Shown one piece after another: positions 55,671 through 64,000 of a stretch of DNA of 64,000 bases (position 1 is the first letter of the stretch; each line of letters opens with the position of its first letter). Below the pieces are notes generated by a model, which saw nothing but the letters and a program-made list of their open reading frames with translations, was not told the DNA's origin and made no database searches. The stretch spans positions 12,692,428 through 12,756,427 of the forward strand of contig OU452211.1 of NCBI GenBank assembly GCA_911728435.2, in the 5' to 3' direction. The stretch comes from Apoderus coryli (taxonomy: Eukaryota; Arthropoda; Insecta; Coleoptera; Attelabidae). The translations under genes and the position numbers were made by a program.

Positions 55671-55973
55671 CTTTAACTGTTGCTGCTGATAGCAAAAATG
55701 TCGAAATTGAGGCTCTCATAAAAGAGTTAATATGTTTATAACAGTTTTATTTGATTTTTATTAAATATTTATAAACGTTTTAAAAACTATTGTATAATAG
55801 CAACAAGCAACATTTATAGAGTCGTTAAAGAGTCGATTTGTTTTATAAATTTGCGCCTTTTTCGTGTTTATAAGGCGCGTAAGAACGTTGTGAAAATGTT
55901 TATAAAACAATGGGTGTTTTATAAAATATATTTTATAAATGTTCTTACAGCACTTAAAAAAGTTAAATTGTTA
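55671..55973. repeat. Inverted copy of the TTATAAAA element end (50187-50500)
   Basis: TTTAACTGTTGC-GCTGA, TGAGGCTCTCATAAAAGAG, TTGCGCCTTTTTCGTGTTTA and AAAAAGTTAAATTGTTAG are inverses of 50487-50190. The outermost CCCAAC is missing. Together with 50187 it may be the other end of a larger version of that element. Confidence 0.7.
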
Positions 55974-55974
55974 G

Positions 55975-58440
55975 ATGGCGTCAGAATTAGGTGTAAGTTG
56001 CAAATGAAACTATCCGGATGGATTATTATATTACTGTTATAAAATAATTATTATAATATGTTGTAGAATAATGTTGTTAATAATTTCTTTTTCTACATTT
56101 CAGGAGTGCCCATAGGCCCTAGTTTTGTTAAGGTTAGGCATGGAATGGAATGGATTGGAGTTTAGAGCAGCAAGGATAGTTAAATGGTAGGTACTCTTCA
56201 AATAAATTCGCTAATATTTTGTAAATTTTTTTAATAGTCAAAAAGTATAAACAAAATAAATAATCTTTACTAATTGTTAATAGTGCGTACTTTCTTTGTT
56301 ACAGATAAATCATATCCAGTGCGCGGCGGAGGTAATTCGTAAAAACTAGTGAGTTTGTGATTTAATTGCGAAGTCGTTATTCGTTAAATTAAATAGTAGC
56401 CCGACTCGCGCTTGTAATTTTCAAAAGAAAAAAACTTATATGAGGATTTATATTGGACAATAGTAACACACTGATAACTGAAGCATGGTAAACAACTCCT
56501 GGTTTAGTAGAATATTCGACAAATTTTAGGTGTAAGTGAATTTAATCTTATTTGTATTATAGAATTATTTTTAACCATGAACAAAATTTTTTTTTGCAGA
56601 AGTGCGTAGATGTTATATCCAATAAAAGTATTTCAGAATGGGAATATTATTTAAAGCTGCTTTTGATGTTAGGAGATTCAAGACCTTGAGTTTCAAAATG
56701 TGTTAATTCAAGTAAATAAAAGCAATTTTTTTCAAAATTTTGAGTTCGGTTATCATCAAATTTTAAAGTTCAACAAATGATCGAAAATTAATTTCAATTA
56801 AGTACTAAGTAACAAAATTTCAAAGAGCGGCCTAGGTTTGAGTTTCAAATTGTGCTAATTAAAGTCAACAATACAATTTGTTTCAAAATTCGTTCGGTTC
56901 GGTTATCATCAGATTTTAAACAAAGAGTTCAATAAATGATCAAAAATTATTTTGAATTAAGTAACAAAATTTCAAAGAGCAGCCTTACTAGCAGCTACAG
57001 CTTAGGTTGAGCGATATATTGGACATCACGAAGTCATAAAACTAATTTTGGAGTTACCATTAAAGAAGGTTAGTTTATTAATCATACCCCAATGACTATT
57101 TAGATTTAAAGGCATTGATTTTGCAGATACAGCAGTGAAGATCGCCTAGTCTATTCCATATGTTAATGGATTTTGGCAATAATGTCAACTGGTTATATCA
57201 GGTACGGTAAATCTTTGAATAACCTAAACTAACTATATACAATTATATTTTTTTTTTGTTATTTTGCAAATATTTTTTTTTTCAGTCATCGACGGGTCCG
57301 TCGCGTAATAGTAATGTGTTTATTAAAAAAATCGGAAAAATGTTTCTAATATTGTTGAGCTACTCACTTCTTAAATCGAAATGTGTTGTGATATGATACT
57401 GAACAATTTGGTGCTCGGAACTATGGATAGCTTGGTTGTGGGTAAAGATGGTATGGTATTCAGCAGTTTAAGCAAAGGAAGGCGTATCAGGTGTAAGTTA
57501 TTTTAATTTATTAGATTTTTCAAATTTAAATTTGCAATAGTTCCAAATATAATAAATTGGCAACTAAATCAACGCGGCGCTATACTTTTGAGATCCAGGA
57601 GTAATTTTGTAAAAATTAGTTTTGTATGGTAACAATTAATTTTTTCGCAAACATTGGAATTGTAAGAAAAATGAAAATAAATCATAATGCTCTGTATAGG
57701 TAGAGGCAACTCTTACGAAAGTTTTACTTATTTTTCATTCTCAATTCAAAAATGTGATAAAGGCATTATATTACAAAAACGTAACTTTGATATGCCCCTC
57801 TTTTTTCAAAAAATAAGTCTAGTTCTCTCATAAAATTCCGTCGTGACTGATCCTGTATACAGGGCGACAGAAATTAGGTTACATATGCAAAATAAAACTA
57901 TCCGATTTAAAAAAAATTATATTTTCTTAAAGAAATATTTTTTTGTACATTTCAGGAGTGCCCATAGGCCCTAGTCTTGTTAAGGTTAAGCATGGAATGG
58001 AATGGAATGGAATGGATTGGAGTTTAGTACTGCAAGGTTTGTCACATGGTAGGTACTCTTCAAATAAATTCAGTAATATGGCGTATAATTTTTTTAATAG
58101 TCAAAAATCATAAACAAAAATAATCGTTGTTACTTTTTAACAGTGCCTACTTTCTTTGTTACAGGTAAATTAAATCCAATGCGCCGGGCCGGTAATGCGT
58201 AAAATCTAGTGAAGTTTTTGTTGTCGGAAACCTCCGGAGCTTATGGCGATTTCGATTTTCGGAGTCGTTATTCGTTAAATTAAATAGAGTAGCTCGACTC
58301 GCGCTTGTAAATTTCGAAAAAAACCGTAAGTGACTTCATTTGGGCAATGATGACATTGAAGTATGGTAAACAACTCCTGGTTTGGAAGAATAATCTACAA
58401 AATTCTATGTGTAAGTGAATTTAAGCATAATTGTATTATG
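55975..58440 (+). repeat. Tandem duplication, about 1.85-1.9 kb offset, second unit truncated
   Basis: CAGGAGTGCCCATAGGCCCT occurs at 56101 and 57953; TACTTTCTTTGTTACAG at about 56289 and 58149; ATGGTAAACAACTCCTGG at 56485 and 58363. Offsets are 1852-1878. Both units contain apparent acceptors (TACATTTCAG, TTTGTTACAG) and donors (GTAGGTAC, GTGTAAGT) at equivalent positions, and GGAATGGAAT repeats in different number. The second unit ends in the palindrome at 58371-58514. Whether these are exons is open. Confidence 0.75.
57423..57490 (+). other. Exon-like ORF B (paralogue of 42931-42998)
   Basis: ATG at 57423 reads MDSLVVGKDGMVFSSLSKGR and RI, then AG and the donor GTGTAAGT. It matches ORF A at 42931 in length, phase and donor, with amino acid changes mostly conservative in the first half. 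It lies inside the tandem duplicated block, but its counterpart in the second unit is beyond the truncation. Coding status is uncertain; no partner exon identified. Confidence 0.4.
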
Positions 58441-58514
58441 GGTGTATAATACAATTATGCTTAAATTCACTTACACATAGAATTTTGTAGATTATTCTTC
58501 CATACCAGGAGTTG
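58371..58514. repeat. Large near-perfect palindrome, arms about 69 bp, loop about 5 bp
   Basis: CAACTCCTGGTTTGGAAGAA at 58371 is answered by TTCTTCCATACCAGGAGTTG ending at 58514. Between them, for example, TGTGTAAGTGAATTTAAGCA and TGCTTAAATTCACTTACACA match exactly around a GGGTG centre. It sits at the truncated end of the tandem duplication. An inverted duplication of the unit end formed it. Confidence 0.9.
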
Positions 58515-58996
58515 TGTACATGAGAATGTTTTAATTTTTCATCAACGAATCAATTAATCGATTTGTAATTATAACATTGTGGCAACGGAGCTTTTCGTAA
58601 TTTCTCTTAGTAGTTGTCAAATTTTGAATAAATTGAATTGAATGAAATATAATTAATATGGATTTTTTTCGACAAAGAAATTATTCTAGCAAAAATAAAA
58701 TAAAATAAACTTGGGGAAATTGAGTTTATGTTTAAATTAGCATATTCATGTGTTTCGGTTGTAAACAGATTTCGGATTAATTACGCTATTGCAGAAATAA
58801 TAAGTACGAGGTGTAGGGTAGAGATAATTTGAAAGACATTCTGGCAGCAAAGCATTGTAAGTTGGTATGTTGTTCAAGCGAGTAGATTCCATAAGAATAA
58901 CACACAAATCTGTTTTCTTTTCTACTGACTTTACTTTAATGAAAAATGTGACGATTTGGGAACTATTTTAAAAATGGTTCACAGAAAAAAAAACCT

Positions 58997-59396
58997 TGGT
59001 TCAGATAGATAAAAAACGTAAGCACCACAGGGACAGCCAAAACCTTGTCTACCCCTTCTAGAAAAATTTACTGGATAGACATTATGTCATTTAGATAATA
59101 TTCTTGAATAGTTTACATATGCTCCTTGTCTGGGAGAGACAAACACTATTTGTCATTTAAATAAAAGTATATTGTATGCTAGCAAAGTGTACTAGTTATT
59201 TTAGTGATGATACTCGTTTAATGTCTATCCAGTAAATTTTTCTACATTACTAAAATAACTAATAAACTTTGCTAACATACAATATATTTTTATTTAAATG
59301 ACAAATAGTGTTTGTCTCTCTTCTAGTAATTTTTTCTAGAAGGGGTAGACAAGATTTGGGGGTCCCTGTGGTGCTTACGTTTTTTTATCTGAACCA
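58997..59396. mobile_element. MITE with TIRs of about 70 bp
   Basis: TGGTTCAGATAGATAAAAAA (58997) and TTTTTTTATCTGAACCA (ending 59396) are inverses, with AACGTAAGCACCACAGGGAC and TTGTCTACCCCTTCTAGAAA shared further in. The interior also folds (GACAAACACTATTTGTCATT occurs twice in opposite orientation). No ORF. Confidence 0.75.
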
Positions 59397-59689
59397 CCAT
59401 CAGGTTTTTAGTGCGACTCTTATTTATTTATTTTTTTAAAATAAACTTAAGCCTACTGAAAATCTTGTATTAGGTATAATATAAGCTAGGTATATATAGT
59501 CAAACTTCAATCTACACATGTTAAAGTGGGAAGGTATAATGCGGCTGAATCCTTTGCCGGAATTCCTGAGAATATTGCTCAGCACATAAACAACTAGGGT
59601 TGGTTGATCTTGGAAACGGTCAGAGTGACAATGTCGGTTAACTTAGAGAAAAGTTGTAGAATTTAAACACCTTTTAAATGGTGTTTTCA

Positions 59690-60540
59690 AAAGTAAAGTA
59701 AATTTAGCAGTTTTCGAGAATTTCTTAAAAATCAATTTTTTGCGTATTAGTTTTTATTGATTTCAGACATTATTTTTACAGATATATAAAAAAAATGAAA
59801 AGCACTTTCTCATTGTTGCTTTTTGAGGAGACTCGACGTTTCGTTTTCGAAAAACCATCAACTTCGATTTTTTAAATACGGCCCTTGATTTTCTATTGTT
59901 AAATTTAAAGCCATTTTCAATTCAAAAATAGGTGGTTTAAACAACTTTTCAGTATTTTTAGTTGTTATTTAAACTTATTCAAGAAAAATCGCCATAGTTT
60001 GGGACTTAACTGACTGAATGCAGAGTATATACCTAATTAGTAATTTTGGCAATAAAATTCTTTCGACGTTAATCAAAATTATTTATTATTATTTTCCAAT
60101 TTATTTCTGTCAGCACATTTTATTCTATACGCAGTTTTTTAAATTTAGTTAAAATTTTTGTGCTTTTTGAAATTATTAAAGAAACGCCTTTCTTTCTTTT
60201 ACGCAAAATAAGTGCCAAACTATGGTGGTTTTTCTTGAAGTTTAAATAACAGCTAAAAATACTGAAAACTTGTTGAAACCATTCCGTTACATCTATTTTT
60301 GTTTTGAAAATGGCTTTAAATTTAACAATAAAAAATCGAGGGCCGTATTTAAAAAATCGAAGTTGATGGTTTTTCAAAAACGAAACGTCGTAATGAAAAT
60401 TTGTAAATGCTATATTATTTTCATAAAAAAGTAACAATGAGAGCTTTTAAGTTTTTTATATCAGTAAAAATAATGTCAGAAATCAATAAAAACTAAAATC
60501 GCAAAAAAATTGCATTTTCTTAAAAAAATACGGCCTTGTA
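59690..60540. repeat. Long inverted repeat (arms about 300 bp)
   Basis: CATCAACTTCGATTTTTTAA, ATTGTTAAATTTAAAGCCAT and GAAAAATCGCCATAGTTTGG-type sequence in 59690-59995 recur inverted in 60215-60540 (TTAAAAAATCGAAGTTGATG). Divergence is moderate. It is probably an old foldback element; any ORF across it is fortuitous. Confidence 0.7.
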
Positions 60541-60544
60541 AAAT

Positions 60545-61195
60545 ATAGTTTATACCTAATTCATTTTCTACTATAAATATACATTTCAAGATCTACTAAC
60601 TAGGTACTAGGTAGTTATCTAATTTGGGGACAAATAAACCTAAAATGTATGTATTGGCTATTTAAAAAAAAAAACGAGTTTTTCCGAAAAACAATGACGC
60701 TGAAACAAAAAAAAATTATCAAAGAAACTTTAGATTCCTTATGAGGAAACTAAGTAAAATAACAGATTCTACCGGTACGTACGAGGAATGATAAGACAAT
60801 TCCAATCCACAACTCCTAATTCACAGACATTAGTAAAATGGTAAACAAATCAATACAAAAGAAAGAAAAAAGTCATACCTAGCTAAAATATTTATGTAAC
60901 TTCTTTTGAAAAACTGCATTAATTTGCTAAAAATGAATCCGTCCCTGGCAAATTAAATATATTATCGTGAACCCATCTAAACTATTGTTTACTTGCTGTA
61001 AATGGAGGAATACCATATTAAGATTGATTAAATTAGAAAAAGTATTTTAAATTAGGATTAAGTACCTACTAAATAATACGTAACTAGATAGGTATCTATT
61101 GCCAAAGATTATATCTGATATTGCCATGAAATAAGATTGTTTGCATTGGTCGTAAAATTATAAAAATAAATAATTAAATATTAATTATTATAATT
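60545..61195. other. Xdh intron 2 stretch without recognised features
   Basis: A/T-rich DNA with no TIR or homologous repeat noticed. It would lie downstream of the candidate exon on the - strand, but no second exon was found. Confidence 0.35.
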
Positions 61196-61202
61196 TACTT
61201 AC

Positions 61203-61266
61203 CGAGAAAAGTAACAACGAGCTCCCCCAGATTCCAGCTAATTAATATTTCTTTTGTTTCCTCCAT
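61203..61266 (-). CDS. Candidate first exon of an unidentified gene inside Xdh intron 2
   Basis: ATG at 61266 reads MEETKEILISWNLGELVVTF and L, and a consensus donor GTAAGT starts at 61202, one base into a codon. W-N-L-x-ELV-x-F resembles the start of a SAM-like domain often found as a separate first exon in insect transposon-associated and host regulatory proteins (W-x-L-x-x-x-x-x-F-x-x-x-x-I-D). It is embedded antisense in the Xdh intron. The rest was not found, so this is a suggestion based on codon quality, start context and a perfect donor. Confidence 0.35.
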
Positions 61267-61269
61267 TGT

Positions 61270-62600
61270 TATTAATAATATATGAATATTTAACAAAACT
61301 CAACACACCAAACTAATCACTAAGTACACTTAATTATGTTGGATGCACATTGGTATAATACATATCTGTTACTGTCTGTATACCTAGTCCGTCCTCACCA
61401 CTTGTAGAAATTGGGATATCAATATCTAGGTATACACTTACTATCAATAAATTAAAATTTAATATATTAAATTAAAATATCTTCAGATTATAACACCAAA
61501 TAACTAGATCCTAGTTAGAGCGACGCCAAGACTCTAATCAAAAAATACCTAAATGAAACCCCCTCCCTCTACACCAAGTGAGACGCGCTAGGTACAACGT
61601 GGTACACATAGAAGATGTTGTTGTCGGCACCTGCTTCTTCAAAGGGTTTTAGGTACGTGCACTAGCAGCGGGGACAAACACATTAGGTAGAACGGGGAAT
61701 AACCGTTGGCTGGAATAGAATGACGACTTATGTAGACAACTATAGGTTCCCATCTCTACCAGATAAAATAATTCGATAGGTATTTTGGAGGATAGAAATT
61801 TTGTAAATGAGAAGTATTAGGTAAAATAACTATTACACAGATTTAATTAAATCAGTGCCTATTTTAGCTATGTACTTACTTAGTTGTTAAAATCTTATTT
61901 ATACTTAAATATTATCATGCACATACCTAGGTCCATTAATATACTAAAGCAGATAAATAAAATTTATAGGTAGGTAGGTATATGTTCCTATTAGAACTAA
62001 TTTAGTTTTGGGTTTCATAAAACGATTTTTGAGAATAGTTAGGTACGTATAGGTACCTACCTAATTACCTCATTATGTATTTTCTTAATAATAATAGCTA
62101 CACCTAAGTGGGTACGAATGGAAATATGTAGGTGTACAATACCTAATTCAAGCAGAATACCGACCTCATTTAGCGCAAATAAAATTTTATATAGGTTCAC
62201 AATTTGAAATCTTATTTAACTAATGCACATACAAGTCTCGTTTAGATGAGAAGATATCAGCTTAGCAGGAAAAATTGTCGTTTTTAGATAATGTAGTTAC
62301 TCATACTTGATAACTACATTTACTACTTTAACAAAAATTTTGCGAAAACTAGCAAATTCACCTCTAAATAATATTTTTTATTTGGATAAACCAAGTTTTT
62401 TTTTCTGTGTATACCAGAATAATTACCAAAAATCATAGGTCTATAAACGAGACACCGCCGGCAACAACAATCGTTGTGAAGACAGTTGCAATGTTGAAAA
62501 ACTTGAATTAAAAACAAGAGTTACTGTCAGAGAGTTTCGAACTAATCTGTTGACTCATCAATTATTATTAAAAGATGATTTTTCCTTAATACAATTATAC
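61270..62600. other. Last part of Xdh intron 2
   Basis: A/T-rich with many TAGGTA/TACCTA words (for example TAGGTAGGTAGGTATATG near 61970). No exon or transposon end was recognised. A pyrimidine-containing tract and TATACAG lead to the exon 3 acceptor at 62602. Confidence 0.4.
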
Positions 62601-62602
62601 AG

Positions 62603-62699
62603 TAAGATTATGTGGAACCAAACTAGGATGTGCGGAGGGAGGTTGCGGAGCTTGCACTGTCATGGTATCTAGATACGACAGACAGTCACATGAAGAGAT
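62603..62699 (+). CDS. Xdh: Xanthine dehydrogenase, exon 3 (first 2Fe-2S cluster loop)
   Basis: An acceptor TTATACAG ends at 62602. TA completes a Leu codon from exon 2, then [20 protein letters not shown] and [11 protein letters not shown] follow, and a donor GTATCC begins at 62700, two bases into a codon. The Cys in C-A-E-G-G-C-G-A-C bind the plant-type 2Fe-2S cluster (with one Cys further on). [22 protein letters not shown] is the xanthine dehydrogenase form; aldehyde oxidases usually differ at several of these positions. The motif is complete and unbroken, so the gene appears functional here. Confidence 0.97.
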
Positions 62700-62787
62700 G
62701 TATCCTTTTTTTAAAATTTAGTAGACTTGACTTTATAATCGTCATCATATTGTTAAATGGTATAATTTTCCTTATAAGCTTATTTAG

Positions 62788-62918
62788 TCATATTCCCGTT
62801 AATGCGTGCTTAGCTCCAATATGTGCCATGCATGGTTTGGCTGTGACAACCGTAGAAGGAATTGGGTCTATCAAAAGCAAGTTACATCCTGTTCAAGAGC
62901 GAATTGCTAAATCCCACG
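62788..62918 (+). CDS. Xdh: Xanthine dehydrogenase, exon 4
   Basis: An acceptor TTATTTAG ends at 62787. One base completes an Ile codon from exon 3, then [20 protein letters not shown] and [20 protein letters not shown]. It ends KSH plus one base of Gly at the donor GTTAGT (62919). The Cys in VNACL is the fourth ligand of the first cluster. ACLAPIC and TTVEGIG...[12 protein letters not shown] lead into the second 2Fe-2S domain (SQCGFCTPG), expected in the next exon to the right of this window. Intron 3 is only 88 bp, in contrast to intron 2. The following intron contains the mariner-like element from 62990. Confidence 0.97.
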
Positions 62919-62989
62919 GTTAGTTCTAACTTTTAAACAACCATTAGCATTTGGTTTGTGATTGCCATAGAAAATTTACCTTTATGTGG

Positions 62990-64000
62990 GTTTTGGCAGA
63001 AAACGCCAAATAATTGATTTGTACACCATTTGGTGTTCTTAAATAAATGTTTTAATGGATCTAGTCGCCTATGGAATCAGAAATGTCAAATAAATTATTT
63101 TATCTGTCAATTTAATTTACTCTTCATGCTTTACTAGTGTTATTATTGATGTACAATTGTTAGTTTTGGTGTTGTTTTGTTAAAATGAAGATTATTTATT
63201 CAAAAGCAGAACGTATTGATATGATATTGATCCTTGGAGAATGTCATCAAAATTCTTTATTGGCTTCTCGAGTTTATGCTGAAAGTTTCCCATACGAAAT
63301 CATCCAAGACCAGCTGCTTTTGAGAGACTATTAAATCAGTTTAAGGAAACTGGAAGTGTTAGCTACAAGAAATACGTGAAAAGGAAACCTGTCACCGAAA
63401 ATGAAGAAACTATTTTTGCTATAGTTGGTTCAGTTATCGAAAATCCTAATATTAGTCAAAATCACATATCCGAAAACACCAGGCAAGTATTTCACGAGTG
63501 CTTAAAAAACATAGATTTCATGCTTATAAAATTCAGCTTTGTCAAGAGCTTTATGGAAATGATTTTGACAATAGAATTGAATTTTGCATGTGGGTGTTAG
63601 ATAAAGTGGCAGCAAATGAAACATTTTTTGATAATGTGTTATTTAGTGACAAATGTACATTTCACAACAATGACCTCGTGAACAGACAGAACTACCATTA
63701 TTATTCTGACTCGAATCCCCATGAATACAGAATCATCAGCAATCAAAATAGGTGGTCCATTAATGTGTGGGGTGGAACATTCGGCCCAAATTTAATAGGA
63801 CCCTATTTTTTTGAGGGATATTTAAATGGTATGATGTTTCTCGATTTTCTTCTACACCCACTTCCTGTATTATTAGAAGAAATTCCTTTAAACAGGAGAA
63901 AAACTATTTTATTTCCATTAATGCTGTTTATGCGTAATTAGGAATAATTCATAATGACTTTTATAATAATTGTAGATCATTTGACATTTCTGATTCCATA
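62990..64000 (+). mobile_element. Mariner-like transposon in Xdh intron 4, cut by the window edge
   Basis: TTTTGGCAGAAAACGCCAAA near 62994 equals the inner part of the TIR of the copy at 30454-31905 (inverse near 31672-31696). The coding part follows in + orientation, and the last 60 bases match 30740-30800 inverted, so the right TIR lies beyond the window. The left outer TIR is missing. Confidence 0.75.
63185..63941 (+). pseudogene. Mariner-like transposase with internal deletion
   Basis: ATG at 63185 reads MKIIYSKAERIDMILILGEC and HQNSLLASRVYAESFP, the HTH start of this family. After a frameshift, NQFKETGSVSYKKYVKRKPV and ENPNISQNHISENT form the second HTH. A further frame (63498-63941) contains IEFCMWVLDKVAANETFFDN, VLFSDKCTFHNNDLVNRQNY (the first catalytic Asp is kept, but the following Glu is Lys), WSINVWGG and PYFFEGYLNGMMFLDFLLHP. 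After NRRKTI the sequence jumps to the extreme 3' end, so the second and third catalytic Asp are deleted (about 300 bp less than the copy at 31 kb). Non-functional. Confidence 0.8.

Noticed and set aside
56485..56529. MVNNSWFSRIFDKF as a coding exon, with copy at 58363
   Set aside because: The first copy ends in TAG before the donor and the two copies end differently, so unlike the 68-nt ORFs there is no preserved phase; kept only as part of the tandem duplication.
60120..60437. - strand frame of 105 residues (MLLFYENNIAFTNFHYDV)
   Set aside because: Falls inside one arm of a long inverted repeat; A/T-driven Phe/Lys/Ile composition and no match in the other arm.
62323..62517. - strand frame with CNCLHNDCCCRRC
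   Set aside because: Short Cys-rich chance frame immediately upstream of Xdh exon 3 within the intron; no start context or splice partner.

Overview
This window is AT-rich nuclear DNA from an insect. The order cannot be fixed from the sequence. The evidence is spliced animal genes (a tetraspanin and a xanthine dehydrogenase of insect type), GT-AG introns, and a load of typical insect transposons: pogo, P, piggyBac, mariner-like, Helentron/DINE-like, Penelope-like and jockey/CR1-like LINEs. I see no bacterial-style genes, CRISPR, rRNA or tRNA.

Host genes. Two are well supported, both on the + strand and both cut by the window or by long introns. (1) A tetraspanin: the exon with the CCG / PKSCC motifs (12213-12395) and the last coding exon (18697-18768), with AATAAA at 18895; earlier exons were not found. 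(2) Xanthine dehydrogenase (Xdh/rosy): exon 1 at 33661-33729, exon 2 at 38277-38334, exon 3 at 62603-62699 and exon 4 at 62788-62918. Together they encode the N-terminal 2Fe-2S domain, joined in perfect phase across a 24.3-kb intron, and the gene continues past the right edge. A second first-exon-like segment with the same NGKK ending and phase lies at 24523-24579. Weaker candidates are single first exons on the - strand (THAP domain at 37518-37618; a short acidic exon at 61203-61266) and two homologous 68-nt exon-like ORFs at 42931 and 57423.

Layout. 101-9700: a three-level nest, a pogo-like element (psq HTH, DDE, PHD) split by a P-like element (THAP transposase, 8-bp duplication), itself split by a piggyBac-like element (TTAA). 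9.7-18.9 kb: a 65-bp tandem array and the tetraspanin, with its last intron filled by a TIR element carrying a piggyBac derivative and a back-to-back Penelope-like pair. 19-24.2 kb: a decayed pogo-like element, a LINE tail and a mariner-like element with TIRs of about 430 bp. 24.5-33.6 kb: alternative Xdh exon, then a 6.7-kb inverted-arm unit containing a satellite-bearing element, a MITE with a 9-bp duplication and a second mariner-like element. 33.6-64 kb: Xdh, whose introns hold a TATCGTAAG-rich transposon, two Helentron-like copies, a LINE with a near-intact RT, a second satellite-bearing element, a second P-like copy, a tandem duplication ending in a large palindrome, several foldback MITEs and a third mariner-like copy.

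Most unusual: two unrelated-looking elements (26138-27928 and 43173-46125) share TIRs beginning GGGTCTGG, flanking 8-bp duplications and large CCTAA/CCTAC-type tandem arrays inside. They look like a family of DNA transposons that carries satellite arrays. Also notable are the piggyBac insertion with its empty site preserved in the second P-like copy, and the possible alternative first exons of Xdh.
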